A stretch of 64,000 bases of DNA from Chitinophaga alhagiae (GCF_003568665.1 NZ_QXMH01000001.1:2418001-2482000); one strand, 5' to 3'; shown: positions 53,150 to 62,190, counted from the stretch's first letter. The notes: a model not told the origin generated them from the letters alone. Program-made: numbers and translations.

Positions 53150-54253
53150 TTATTGAATAAGTTCATCAAAATCCACATAATACCTGCCTGACGCCTGTAG
53201 CTGGCCAAGCAGTATACGCCTGCAGGTATCCGCCACCATGGCGCCTCCCAGCATTACGGAAGATGCCAGCTGGGGCCAGGTAGTGATCGTTTTCCCGATC
53301 TCCCCCAAAGAATATTTCATGCGGGGGCTCATATTTGCCATACCTGCCATGGGGCCCAGGATGGGTATTTTTTCTTCATTGGTAAGGTGTTTGAGCGATC
53401 TCAGGTCTGCAATATCGGGTATCAGGCCGTGCAGCAGCGGGTAGGAGGGGTCCAGGTCATACCGTTCAATGTCCAGCATCCCCCTGTCATTGGTGTCCAT
53501 CACCACCGGTACCTGCATGGCTTTCGCTTTTTTGCGGCTCAGTATTTTCACGTCAATGCCGTCACACTCTTCCACCAGCACGTCCAGCTTGCCGCCGCCG
53601 GTCATAAACTCGTCCAGGTTCCCTTCCGTAGCGCCATCTGTAAAACATTTCACGGTGAGGAAGGGGTCCAGCTCGGCAATTTCCCGCGCGGCAATGATCA
53701 CTTTGGGCATGCCCAGGTTAAAAACGCCTGTCCGGAGCCGGTTCATGTTACTCAGTTCCACCGTGTCAAAGTCTGCCAGCCGCAGCTCTCCGCCAATGCG
53801 CTCCATGGCCAGCGTGAGCGCTATGCTCTGCCCCACGGAAAGGCCAATGATGCCTATTTTTTTTTGCTGCAGCAGGTCACGCTCTTCCCGGGTGATCTTG
53901 TGCAGGTTGCGGGAGGTACGTATGGCAATGAACTCTTCGCGGCCTGGTAAATGCACCAGTTTTTCCGCCCAGGGATAATACACCCACACCCCGTAGTCTT
54001 CTGGCGGGGTGCCGTTCAAGTGGCGCTCAATGGCCACCGTCAGTTCTTCCGGCGTCAATGCGCGGGCGGGGTTCAGGCTTTTTATCAGCTCTCTGAGCTG
54101 GCTGTACAGCTCGTCATAAACCCTGATCCGCGGATTGTTCCGCAGTAATTGCAGCAAGGCGGCCTTTTCGTCTCCATCTCCCGGATGGTAGAACACTGGC
54201 ATATGGGTCAGGTGCTCATGCCTTGTCTGCAGTACTCGTTCCTGAATAATCAT
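53150..54253 (-). CDS. E1-like (ThiF/MoeB-family) adenylating enzyme
   Basis: A 367-residue protein with an unusual 130-residue N-terminal extension before a ThiF-type Rossmann domain. The nucleotide loop is IGIIGLSVGQSIAL (G137-x-S-x-G141) and LRLADFDTVELSNMNRLRTG contains the conserved D-x-D...N-x-x-R of ATP-dependent carboxylate adenylation (D161-R172). LVEECDGIDVK matches the later D-containing motif. The CxxC zinc pairs of MoeB/ThiF are not seen, and no ubiquitin-like (ThiS/MoaD) gene is nearby. It resembles the N-terminal half of the mycobacterial Rv1355c type but lacks the nitroreductase half. Probably first in a five-gene operon; it may activate a peptide or small acid. Confidence 0.8.
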   Translation of the reverse strand: MIIQERVLQTRHEHLTHMPVFYHPGDGDEKAALLQLLRNNPRIRVYDELYSQLRELIKSLNPARALTPEELTVAIERHLNGTPPEDYGVWVYYPWAEKLVHLPGREEFIAIRTSRNLHKITREERDLLQQKKIGIIGLSVGQSIALTLAMERIGGELRLADFDTVELSNMNRLRTGVFNLGMPKVIIAAREIAELDPFLTVKCFTDGATEGNLDEFMTGGGKLDVLVEECDGIDVKILSRKKAKAMQVPVVMDTNDRGMLDIERYDLDPSYPLLHGLIPDIADLRSLKHLTNEEKIPILGPMAGMANMSPRMKYSLGEIGKTITTWPQLASSVMLGGAMVADTCRRILLGQLQASGRYYVDFDELIQ

Positions 54254-54927
54254 GCTGCTTCCAGACTGGTTTTTTACGGGTGAATGGATGTTGCCTTTTT
54301 CTAATGATGCCCGGTTACTGATCGTTAGGTTATTTTAAAGGGCCAAAGTACAAGCGCCTCACCAAAACTACGTTCACTGAAAGGGGGATTTTTCCCGCCT
54401 TCTTTCTCCAGATCATACATTAATAAGTATAAAAAGTGTTATAATAATTCTCTCATGGGCTGTATCCGGGCATAAACGGAAAAAATCTGAACCTCACCAA
54501 CCTCCGGGGCGAACTGTTCATCCGTGTCTACGGCATTTATTGTAAATGAGCTAAGATCAAACCAAAACTTCACCTCTCTGGCAAAGCGCGCATAACAGCT
54601 ATTGTTAAACAATTGTGGGGGATGGACGATATCCGGCAATCACCGGCGAAGACAGTATAGGGCTGCACCGGCCTTTGCAGGGCCGGGGCTGGGCAATTCC
54701 TCTTGCCTGGGATAAATAGCTTCATTTTTTAGAGAATGATTAGATATACGACAACAACACATGAATATAAAAGTAAAATAGCAATTTATTTCAAATTAAA
54801 CTATAACAAGCTGCTTTATTTTGCAGTTTTTGCAAAAATAGCGATTATATCAGGATTGAGATTGGTGTAATATTTGCAAGTAATTAGCCGCTATCTTTTA
54901 GATTTGTAGGAACTAATCATACCCATC
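54254..54927. other. Intergenic region between divergent E1-like and SOD genes
   Basis: No gene is supported. A 66-codon minus-strand frame (54439-54639) has no recognised family. A GC-rich hairpin CCGGCC/GGCCGG sits at 54668-54686 without a T-run. The right end holds the SOD promoter. The upstream control region of the E1-like operon must be here but no clear promoter was found. Confidence 0.55.
54873..54906 (+). promoter_or_regulatory. Superoxide dismutase promoter
   Basis: TTTG (54873-54876) and TAGATTTG (54899-54906) with a 22-nt spacer. The leader would be only about 16 nt. Confidence 0.55.
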
Positions 54928-55650
54928 ATGCATAAAAGAGAATTCCTCAAGGTGGCCGGTCTTGCCGGATTGGCTGCTATGGCCGATCCGAAAGGATTGT
55001 TTGCCGCAGAGGGGCGCGAAACCCTGTTAACGCAAAAAGCACCGTTCACGCTGCCTCCTTTACCTTACGCTCCGGATGCGCTGGAGCCCAATATAGACAA
55101 GCTGACCATGGAGATCCATCATGACAAGCACCATGGCGCCTACGTAAAGAACCTCAATGACGCACTGCAAAGCTCCGCACTGGCCAGCCTTTCGCTGGAA
55201 GGCATACTGGCCAAAGTAACCGCTAAAGACGCGGCCATCCGCAACAACGGCGGCGGCCATTACAACCACAGCCTGTTCTGGACGCTGCTCAGTCCTAAAC
55301 AGACCAGCCCCTCGGCCAAGCTCACCACCGCCCTCAATGGCGCGTTCGGCTCGGTAGACGCATTCAAGGAACAATTTGGGGATGCCGCCAAGAAAGTGTT
55401 CGGCTCCGGCTGGGCCTGGCTGATCGTGAAGAAAGACGGGAAGCTGGCCATTACCTCCACGCCCAACCAGGACAATCCCCTGATGACGCAGCTGGTAAAA
55501 GAGCCGGGTACGCCCCTGTTGGGACTGGACGTGTGGGAGCATGCCTATTATCTGAAACATCAGAACAAGCGGCCTGATTATATTGCTGCGTTCTGGAACG
55601 TGGTGAATTGGGACGAGGTGGAGAAACGCCTCAATGCGGCCAGGAAATAG
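54928..55650 (+). CDS. sodA: Exported Mn-type superoxide dismutase
   Basis: Superoxide dismutase of the Fe/Mn family (240 residues). The N-terminus [18 protein letters not shown] looks like a twin-arginine-type signal with KR in place of RR, so export is likely, unlike most sodA products. Metal ligands are in [18 protein letters not shown], and [24 protein letters not shown] (Gly in place of the Fe-type Gln) and the NQDNPLM glutamine favour manganese. It is monocistronic, with its own promoter and a bidirectional terminator. Confidence 0.93.
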   Translation: MHKREFLKVAGLAGLAAMADPKGLFAAEGRETLLTQKAPFTLPPLPYAPDALEPNIDKLTMEIHHDKHHGAYVKNLNDALQSSALASLSLEGILAKVTAKDAAIRNNGGGHYNHSLFWTLLSPKQTSPSAKLTTALNGAFGSVDAFKEQFGDAAKKVFGSGWAWLIVKKDGKLAITSTPNQDNPLMTQLVKEPGTPLLGLDVWEHAYYLKHQNKRPDYIAAFWNVVNWDEVEKRLNAARK

Positions 55651-55689
55651 ACACGATGTTGCCGCCCGGCGGGCGGCGCATATAAAAGC

Positions 55690-55727
55690 AAGGCGGGTGT
55701 ATCTGATACACCCGCCTTATATTTTTA
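55690..55727 (+). terminator. Bidirectional terminator between sodA and the glycosyltransferase gene
   Basis: A 13-bp perfect stem (AAGGCGGGTGTAT with ATACACCCGCCTT) with a 3-nt loop, then ATATTTTTA. The minus strand also continues into a T-rich segment. Confidence 0.88.
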
Positions 55728-55740
55728 AACGGCGCACCGT

Positions 55741-57369
55741 TTATTTCCGCTTGAAGAATACGAACCCGTTCTTTTCCCCGATCACCTCCAGGTTGGGGTG
55801 GGAGCGGTACGGCTCGCTGTCCGTAATGCGGCAAATGAAATAGGCCGGTTTGTCTATGGCGCCTTCCAGCAGCCATTGCTCCTTGTTCTTATAATATTCA
55901 GGGTTGGCGGAGGGCTGCTTGCGCGTATAATACAGGTGCGCATAGCTGAAATAGGCCAGCGGCCTTACGTATACGTCTTTTCCCTGGAACTGCTCAAAGA
56001 ACTCGATGGCCGCTGCCTGCGAGAACTTCTCCACCTTGGGCACAAAGTGCAGCACTGTTACCTGTATCATCAGTATGGTGCTGATAAAAAGGCAGAGCAT
56101 TCCCCGCCGCACCTTGCCGGAGAACAGCATCACGCAGCTGATCACCACCAGCAATATATAAATAAGGCCATAGGCCATTTCCCCGAAGCTGAAGGGCACA
56201 TCTGCCTGCAGGTTGGCCTGCGCAAACTTGTCTCCGATGTGGGGAATAAGATCGTTTTTATAAATGCCTACCAGCGGCAGCAGGCTGATGGCCAGGCCCA
56301 GCACCACGCCAATGAAAAGGATGAGGCTGATGTTCCAGCCCTTCAGGGTGAAACGGCCCTCCAGCAGGCGGTGTACCTGCAGGGCGGCCAGGTAGCTGAG
56401 CGGAAAGTAGCAGAGGGAGGAATAATGTACAATTTTCGTTTTCACAATGGAAAACAGCAGCAGTACCACCCAGAAGAGCACCCACATCCATACCTTGAAG
56501 TCTTTGGCCTCCGCCGGCTGGCTGAGGTAAATGGACTTGGCGCGGCTGGTCTGCAGGTAACTGAGCAAAAAGATGCTGGCCGGGAAGCAGCCCACCAGCA
56601 GCACTATCCAGTGGTAGAAGAAGGGGCCGCCATGGCCCGCGTCTGGCGTACTGAACAGCCTCCACTGGTAGATGAGGAACTCGTTCACGAACCACCAGCC
56701 GTGCATGATGATCTCATAACCGAACCAGAGGGCGGTGGTAAGCAGGGCGAACAGCACGATCCACAGCAGGTGCGCAATGCGGATATGGATGCGGAATTTG
56801 TTGTAGATCCAGTATACCAGCAGCACCAGCACGGCTATCAGGATGGCGGCCGGCCCTTTTGTGAGCACGGCCAGCCCCAGGCTGATGCCGCTGAAAATGG
56901 CCATACGAACGGGCTTGGGCGCATAACCTATCCTGTAGGCGAAGTAGATGGCCAGGAAAATAAAGTAGTTGAAAGTGGGGTCAATGATGCCTGATTTGAA
57001 ATAGAAGTGCGGCAGCCACGAACCCGCATATACGAGCGCCCACCAGAAGCCGAACTTTTCGTCTACCTGTTTTTTGCCGATGTGGTAAAAGGTCAGCAGG
57101 GTGACGATGCCTATCACGGCATTGGGAAAACGGGCCGCAAAGTCGTTAATACCGAAAAGCTGCATGCTGATGGCCTGCATCCAGATGAACAGGGGCGGCT
57201 TTTCCCAGAAGGGCGCAAAGTCTATCTGCACCTGGGAGTAATTGCCGGTTACGATCATTTCCCTGGCCGCTTCCGCAAAATTGATCTCGTCCCAGTCAAA
57301 TAAATGTACCGCGCCCAGGAAAGGAATGAACAACAGGGCCGCTACAACAGCTATCAACAGATACTTCAT
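55741..57369 (-). CDS. GT39/ArnT-like polyprenyl-phosphate-sugar transferase
   Basis: A 542-residue polytopic inner-membrane protein of the PMT/ArnT group, which moves a sugar from a polyprenyl-phosphate donor to protein or lipid A. The family opening LFDWDEINFAEAAREM (Asp-Glu in the first loop) comes directly after the first helix, followed by QIDFAPFWEKPPLFIWMQ, the typical W.KPPL motif, and about ten further helices. The C-terminal 100 residues are periplasmic. The acceptor is unknown. It and the next two minus-strand genes are all envelope-lipid related. Confidence 0.88.
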   Translation of the reverse strand: MKYLLIAVVAALLFIPFLGAVHLFDWDEINFAEAAREMIVTGNYSQVQIDFAPFWEKPPLFIWMQAISMQLFGINDFAARFPNAVIGIVTLLTFYHIGKKQVDEKFGFWWALVYAGSWLPHFYFKSGIIDPTFNYFIFLAIYFAYRIGYAPKPVRMAIFSGISLGLAVLTKGPAAILIAVLVLLVYWIYNKFRIHIRIAHLLWIVLFALLTTALWFGYEIIMHGWWFVNEFLIYQWRLFSTPDAGHGGPFFYHWIVLLVGCFPASIFLLSYLQTSRAKSIYLSQPAEAKDFKVWMWVLFWVVLLLFSIVKTKIVHYSSLCYFPLSYLAALQVHRLLEGRFTLKGWNISLILFIGVVLGLAISLLPLVGIYKNDLIPHIGDKFAQANLQADVPFSFGEMAYGLIYILLVVISCVMLFSGKVRRGMLCLFISTILMIQVTVLHFVPKVEKFSQAAAIEFFEQFQGKDVYVRPLAYFSYAHLYYTRKQPSANPEYYKNKEQWLLEGAIDKPAYFICRITDSEPYRSHPNLEVIGEKNGFVFFKRK

Positions 57370-57419
57370 CAGGATGTAAATATTATTTAAGCGAAGCGCT
57401 AAGTTCGCAAAGAAACCTT

Positions 57420-57442
57420 AATATTTAAAGGATTTAAATATT
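57420..57442. repeat. AT-rich 10-bp inverted repeat at the PAP2 stop codon
   Basis: AATATTTAAA and TTTAAATATT are perfect reverse complements with a 3-nt spacer (GGA), overlapping the stop codon at 57441-57443. There is no T-run, so it may be an operator for the downstream transferase. Confidence 0.5.
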
Positions 57443-58118
57443 ATGCCATCCCGGCCGGATTGGCGGCAACGGTGCCGTGCAGGCAGGTGGTGCCCGGCGT
57501 TTGGCTGCGCTTGTATTCAAACAGCCAGTAGATCATGGTGCTGCAAAGCGTTCCGATGATGCTGCCGAAGTATACGTCCGCAAAAAAGTGCTGGCTGAGG
57601 TACAGGCGGCTGTGAGCGGTGGAGAGCCCCAGCAGGAACATGAGCAGCCCCATTTTTTTGTTGTTCCAGATAAGGGCCAGGAAGCAGAACATGCCAAAGG
57701 CCGTGGAAGTATGGCCGGAAGGGAAGCTAAGCCCGCTGTGTACGCTGATCCAGGGCACAATGTGGAGCATTTCCGGGTCTGCAAAGTAGGCTATGGGCCG
57801 GGGATCGTTCACATAATGCTTGATGCTCTGCACCACCAGGGTAATGAACAGCAGGGAACCGGCGCCCATCAGGAACAGCCGCCAGCGGCGCATGATGAGG
57901 AAAACAGCCAGCATAACGCCAAAGGCAATACCATCTCCCAGGTAGGTGCTGGCGGTTACCAGCCAGTCTGCCAGGGTGCTGTGGGCGCCATTCACGCCAA
58001 GGAACAACTGATCTTTTGAGAAGAGGGATAAAAGGGTGCCGCCGGTAATAACCCATAGGAGGAACGGGACGTAAAAATAACGGTTAGACTGCACCAGTGC
58101 CGTCAGTGTTTTCAACAT
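57441..58118 (-). CDS. PAP2-family membrane phosphatase
   Basis: A 225-residue integral membrane protein of the PAP2/type 2 phosphatidic-acid phosphatase superfamily. The three motifs are complete: KHYVNDPRP (KxxxxxRP-like), PSGHTST with the histidine, and SRLYLSQHFFADVYFGS (SRxxxxxHxxxD). It has five to six membrane helices. Family members hydrolyse lipid phosphates or undecaprenyl pyrophosphate or modify lipid A. Located 42 nt before the LptF/G-type gene upstream on the same strand. Confidence 0.92.
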   Translation of the reverse strand: MLKTLTALVQSNRYFYVPFLLWVITGGTLLSLFSKDQLFLGVNGAHSTLADWLVTASTYLGDGIAFGVMLAVFLIMRRWRLFLMGAGSLLFITLVVQSIKHYVNDPRPIAYFADPEMLHIVPWISVHSGLSFPSGHTSTAFGMFCFLALIWNNKKMGLLMFLLGLSTAHSRLYLSQHFFADVYFGSIIGTLCSTMIYWLFEYKRSQTPGTTCLHGTVAANPAGMA

Positions 58119-58160
58119 GCAAGTAAAAGTTGTAGGTCCGTAAATATTGCTCAGAAGGGG

Positions 58161-59609
58161 CTATATGCTTACTTCGTGTTTGTTACGCCGCTTCTGTATG
58201 TATTTTTTGATTTTTTGATAAGATCTGTAATAAAATTCCTTGTTAAACAGCTGGGAGTCGTTCATCGCTTTGTATACGAGGAAACCGGCAATAGGGAGCA
58301 ATACCAGGTTGGCTAACCACATCCCGCTCCAGGATGCCATTACGTCTTTCCGGGCCATTTTCTCCCCTAACATAAAGAATATATTGAAGATCACAAAGAA
58401 TATAACGGCAAAAACGAGCGGTGTCCCTAGTCCGCCTTTACGAATAATGGACCCCAGCGGGGCGCCTATCAGGAATAATACGATGCAGGCGGCGGCCAGG
58501 GAGAACTTGCGCTGCCATTCCACCTTGAACAGGGAGCGTTTGGCATAGTTGTCCGCGTACTCCTTGGCGGTGCTGGACAGGGAGCTTTCCGTTTCCCGCA
58601 GGTTGGACTCCACCCTTTCCACCACGTAGCGCTGGGCAGCGGCGGGGATGATCTGTATAAAGCTGTCTACCGCCAGTTGGGGCGCGCTGGCCAGCCAGCC
58701 GGTGTCTTTCCATTTATAGAAGGGGTAGCGGCTGGTCACGTAGGCGTTTGTGCTGCGGATATAATTGGAGTCCCGTTTGTACAGGGAGTCAATGCCATAG
58801 TCCAGCTGCCGGATGTTCAGCATTTGCTGGTTATCGGCAAAGAGGCCCATATCCAGCCGGCTGAAGGCCAGCTTTTCCAGGTTAAAGGGCATCACGTACT
58901 TTCTGAAGCCCATGCGCAGCAGGTCGTTATTATTGTTGCCGCGGGCCTCCGCATTGTCTTCGTACCGCCAGCCGTTCTCCAGGGTAAAGTTGAGGAAGCG
59001 CTTGTCTGCGGAAAGCTCCATGATGCCTTTCTCGGCCAGTATCAGCCGGTCTTTGCCGCCGCCGCCCGGCGTGCGGTCATAGATCATCACCTGGTGAATG
59101 GTGCGGTTATCCGGATCTTTGCGGCCTACCTTGATCACATAGTCGTCAAGGTCCGTATAGAACACGCCCTGTTTGATGTTGAAGGCGGGCTTGGCATTGG
59201 TGATGTCGTACAGCAAGGATTTGGCGCGGAGGTTGGCGATGGGTATCACGTAGTTGGAAAACAGGAAGGCGCCCAGCGCAATAATAGCGGAAAAGATGAA
59301 CAGCGGGCGGATGAAGCGGAGCAGGGAGATGCCGGCAGACTTGATGGCCACCAGCTCGAAGCTCTCGCCCAGGTTGCCGAAGGTCATGATGGAAGAAAGC
59401 AGCACGGCCAGCGGCATGGCCAGGGGCACCAGGCTGGCGCTGGTATATATCAGCAGCTCTACGATCACGGGCGTATCCAGCCCCTTGCCCACCAGGTCGT
59501 CAATGTACTTCCATACAAACTGCATGATCAATACAAAGAGGGTCACGAAGAAGGTGGCCACAAAGGGTCCCACAAAGGTCTTGATGATCAGTTTATCGAG
59601 TTTCTTCAC
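58161..59609 (-). CDS. LptF/LptG-family lipopolysaccharide export permease
   Basis: A 482-residue YjgP/YjgQ family protein, the membrane part of the LPS-extracting ABC transporter at the inner membrane. It starts MKKLDKLIIKTFVGPFVATFFVTLFVLIMQF, the usual LptF/G opening, with three helices before and three after a large periplasmic beta-jellyroll (about 110-370). The C-terminal helices include LAAACIVLFLIGAPLGSIIRKGGLG, a family hallmark. Longer than the E. coli proteins because of the enlarged middle domain, as is common in Bacteroidota. Its partner is not in the window. Confidence 0.92.
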   Translation of the reverse strand: MKKLDKLIIKTFVGPFVATFFVTLFVLIMQFVWKYIDDLVGKGLDTPVIVELLIYTSASLVPLAMPLAVLLSSIMTFGNLGESFELVAIKSAGISLLRFIRPLFIFSAIIALGAFLFSNYVIPIANLRAKSLLYDITNAKPAFNIKQGVFYTDLDDYVIKVGRKDPDNRTIHQVMIYDRTPGGGGKDRLILAEKGIMELSADKRFLNFTLENGWRYEDNAEARGNNNNDLLRMGFRKYVMPFNLEKLAFSRLDMGLFADNQQMLNIRQLDYGIDSLYKRDSNYIRSTNAYVTSRYPFYKWKDTGWLASAPQLAVDSFIQIIPAAAQRYVVERVESNLRETESSLSSTAKEYADNYAKRSLFKVEWQRKFSLAAACIVLFLIGAPLGSIIRKGGLGTPLVFAVIFFVIFNIFFMLGEKMARKDVMASWSGMWLANLVLLPIAGFLVYKAMNDSQLFNKEFYYRSYQKIKKYIQKRRNKHEVSI

Positions 59610-59785
59610 AACCGCTATATAAAAATAACATTCGTAAAATGTAAAACTGCCTGGTTTTCAATATACTTTTGCAGACAGGCCCTGCAAAGTTAACACGAAT
59701 CCCCCAAGCACGGAAGGATGCCTGTTACAAAAAAGCGTTAATTTATAATGAACCCCGCCTGCCGCGGCGGACAAACCGGGAACCG

Positions 59786-60379
59786 ATGGGAACATACAAA
59801 CTGAGCACAATAGAACAGAGCACGGTGCTGGACGCTGATTTTCTCCTGCGCAAGAACAGGATCATAGAAAAGGTGTTTTTGCTGTTCGGTGAGCTGCAAA
59901 CGGCCATGGCGGCGGAGCCGGCCATTGCGGGGGTGCAGTTGCCGGGAGGGCAGCCCGCCAAGATATCCAAAGGGGAGCAGTACCAGGGCCTGCCTTATGT
60001 GGTGCTGGATTACCCCCGGCTGTTTGGCCGGGAAGATATTTTTGCCTGCCGCAGCTTTTTCTGGTGGGGCCGTTTTTTCAGCATTACCCTGCACCTGGCC
60101 GGCGCCTCGCTGGATGCCTACCGCGCCCGGCTGGCCGGTATGCGGGAGCAGCTGGGAGACTGGCACGTTTGTGTGCAGGAAGACGCCTGGGAGCATCACT
60201 TTGAGGCAGACAACTACCGGGCGGCCACCTCCCTTACCGCCGGGGAATGGGAGGGCCTGATGCAGGGGGCCTTTGTGAAACTGGCAAAAAAATACGCGCT
60301 GCAGGATTGGGAGAACGTTGTTCCCAATGCCGTGGCCGATTATACGGTCCTGCTAAAAATGCTGGGAAAAAGAAGGTAG
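59786..60379 (+). CDS. Hypothetical cytoplasmic protein
   Basis: A 197-residue protein from start MGTYKLSTIEQSTVLDADFL (an upstream frame to 59669 is not favoured). No signal or membrane segment. Visible features are a Trp-rich SFFWWGRFFSITLHLAGASLDAY and WHVCVQEDAWEHHFEADNY near the middle, and a C-terminal basic helix. It is of a type found in Bacteroidota with no known function. TACTTTTG at 59664-59671 matches the -7 consensus and could be its promoter. It converges with the START-like gene. Confidence 0.65.
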   Translation: MGTYKLSTIEQSTVLDADFLLRKNRIIEKVFLLFGELQTAMAAEPAIAGVQLPGGQPAKISKGEQYQGLPYVVLDYPRLFGREDIFACRSFFWWGRFFSITLHLAGASLDAYRARLAGMREQLGDWHVCVQEDAWEHHFEADNYRAATSLTAGEWEGLMQGAFVKLAKKYALQDWENVVPNAVADYTVLLKMLGKRR

Positions 60380-60411
60380 GTTATTTACTAGCTGCTGATC
60401 TGAGCCACGGC

Positions 60412-60792
60412 CTAGTTGCCGATACGGTGGAAAAGATCTTTGATCTGGTAATCCCAGAGCTGGCTCTGGTCCGCCACTTCTTTTTTCTCGGCGAAATCCT
60501 TGATCACCAGTATGGTCATATTGGTAACTTCAGATATCTGGATCCTGAATTCAAAAAATTCATTTTTGGGAGCGTGTAACCAACGTAAACGGATATATTC
60601 GTCATCTTCCTGTTCCAGCACTTCCGCCTCTTCGGCAGAACCATTCCATGAAAATGAAAAAACATTGTCCCTGAAATCTACTTTATCTGCAAACCATTCC
60701 TGTAAGCCTGCGGGGGTGGATAGAAATTCATATAAAATACTTGGAGAGCACCGAACCGGATATTCTAACTCATATTGCACTTTCTTTGACAT
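60412..60792 (-). CDS. START-like/AHSA1-type domain protein
   Basis: A 126-residue soluble protein with the START/Bet v1-like fold of the Bacteroidota START-like group: YELEYPVRCSPSILYEFLSTPAGLQEWFAD at the N-terminus, alternating strands, and a C-terminal helix WDYQIKDLFHRIGN. These domains have a hydrophobic pocket for lipids or other ligands, but the ligand here is unknown. It is transcribed away from the primary sigma gene. Confidence 0.85.
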   Translation of the reverse strand: MSKKVQYELEYPVRCSPSILYEFLSTPAGLQEWFADKVDFRDNVFSFSWNGSAEEAEVLEQEDDEYIRLRWLHAPKNEFFEFRIQISEVTNMTILVIKDFAEKKEVADQSQLWDYQIKDLFHRIGN

Positions 60793-61184
60793 CGCACAGA
60801 ATTATTAAGAAATCAAAATCATCTGCCTGCAATTATAGAAAAATATTTAGTCTATCAAAATAAATTTTGATTTTTTTTCGATATATTAACTAAACCGCTC
60901 CCAGAACTGAATTTATTTTAAAATATATGGTTTTTAAACTATGTATATAGCGGTATTTGACTGCTTTATTCCCGCAGTTACCCCTTCAACCCATCTTGAT
61001 CCGCTAAAACAGCATTAGCAGCGGACTTGCACACCTACCACTAAAGGTTTATAGGGCAACAATCGATTTAGCTTAAAAAGGTTTTAACAGGATATTATTT
61101 TTTTTGGGTGGTATCTAAAAAAAGTTATTTTTGTCTAGCATTCTTCTAAATTAACTATTATTAACCTGTAACTGTTCCCGTGCT
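60793..61184. other. Divergent intergenic region between the START-like gene and the primary sigma gene
   Basis: AT-rich and gene-free. It contains a perfect 8-bp inverted repeat (ATCAAAAT AA ATTTTGAT, 60854-60871) followed by T8, and the sigma promoter at 61103-61133. Confidence 0.7.
61103..61133 (+). promoter_or_regulatory. Primary sigma factor promoter (Bacteroidota type)
   Basis: TTTG (61103-61106), a 19-nt spacer and TATTTTTG (61126-61133) fit the -33/-7 consensus exactly. The leader is about 50 nt. Confidence 0.75.
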
Positions 61185-61190
61185 ATGTCA

Positions 61191-62060
61191 ATGCGTCAAC
61201 TCAAAATCACGAAGTCGATCACCAATCGTGAGTCACAGTCGCTAGAAAAGTATCTGCAGGAGATCGGCAAAGTGGATCTCATTACGCCGGAGGAAGAAGT
61301 GAATCTGGCTATCCGCATTAAACAGGGAGACCAGCGTGCTTTAGAGAAGCTAACCAAAGCCAACCTGCGCTTTGTGGTATCTGTTGCCAAACAGTACCAG
61401 AACCAGGGCTTGTCCCTTTCAGACCTTATCAACGAAGGCAACCTGGGCCTCATCAAAGCCGCCCAGCGCTTTGACGAAACCCGCGGTTTCAAGTTCATTT
61501 CCTACGCCGTATGGTGGATACGCCAGTCTATTTTGCAGGCATTGGCAGAACAGTCCCGCATTGTACGCTTGCCGCTCAATAAAGTAGGCCTTTCCAACAA
61601 GATCAGCAAGGCATACTCCCTGCTGGAACAGGAATTTGAAAGAGAGCCGTCTCCTGACGAGCTGGCCACCATCCTCGAGATCAATACAGAAGAAGTAGAA
61701 GCTACCTTGGGCGTGGCCGCGCGCCACGTATCTATGGACGCGCCCTTTATAGACGGGGAAGACAACTCCCTGCTGGACGTGCTGGAAAACCCCAACGCCG
61801 TTAGCGCGGATGAGGAGCTGGACCACCATGATTCCCTCCGCCGCGAGATAGAACGGTCGCTTTCCACACTCACAGACCGCCAGAAAGACGTGATCATGCT
61901 GTATTTCGGCATTGGCGTAGAACACCCCATGTCCCTGGAAGATATCGGAGAAAAATTCGGCCTCACCCGCGAAAGGGTACGGCAGATCAAAGATAAAGCC
62001 ATCACCAAACTCCGCACCACTTCCCGCAGCAAGCTGCTGCGCAACTACCTGGGTGGCTGA
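61191..62060 (+). CDS. rpoD: Primary RNA polymerase sigma factor (short Bacteroidota type)
   Basis: Housekeeping sigma-70 of the short Bacteroidota kind (289 residues), lacking region 1.1. The start [22 protein letters not shown] is the family's usual one; an ATG two codons upstream is also present. Regions visible: 1.2 ([21 protein letters not shown]), 2 ([46 protein letters not shown]), 3 ([19 protein letters not shown]), 4 ([23 protein letters not shown]). This factor reads the TAnnTTTG promoters found across the window. A terminator follows. Confidence 0.97.
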   Translation: MRQLKITKSITNRESQSLEKYLQEIGKVDLITPEEEVNLAIRIKQGDQRALEKLTKANLRFVVSVAKQYQNQGLSLSDLINEGNLGLIKAAQRFDETRGFKFISYAVWWIRQSILQALAEQSRIVRLPLNKVGLSNKISKAYSLLEQEFEREPSPDELATILEINTEEVEATLGVAARHVSMDAPFIDGEDNSLLDVLENPNAVSADEELDHHDSLRREIERSLSTLTDRQKDVIMLYFGIGVEHPMSLEDIGEKFGLTRERVRQIKDKAITKLRTTSRSKLLRNYLGG

Positions 62061-62085
62061 GCCGCGTGAAAACGAAACTTTTTTG

Positions 62086-62121
62086 AAATGGTGAATATTC
62101 CTGCATATTCACCATTTTTTA
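62086..62121 (+). terminator. Terminator of the primary sigma gene
   Basis: AAATGGTGAATAT and ATATTCACCATTT form a 13-bp stem with a 6-nt loop, followed by a T-run. Confidence 0.9.
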
Positions 62122-62150
62122 TTGGATGCCTTTTAGTTTTCTTAACTTTG
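62121..62150 (+). promoter_or_regulatory. ffh promoter
   Basis: TAACTTTG (62143-62150) matches the -7 consensus; ATTG at 62121-62124 is a one-mismatch -33 element with an 18-nt spacer. Confidence 0.55.
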
Positions 62151-62190
62151 CCATCCTGTTATTATTTTTACTTTATTACTTTTTATTACA

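Noticed and set aside
54439-54639. 66-codon minus-strand frame in the SOD/E1 intergenic region
   Set aside because: No homology, promoter or codon bias to support it.
54668-54686. Terminator between the SOD and E1-like genes
   Set aside because: The GC-rich hairpin has no T-run on either strand and both flanking genes diverge from it.
62061-62190. SRP RNA gene near ffh
   Set aside because: The region holds only a terminator and a promoter; no conserved SRP RNA tetraloop helix is visible.
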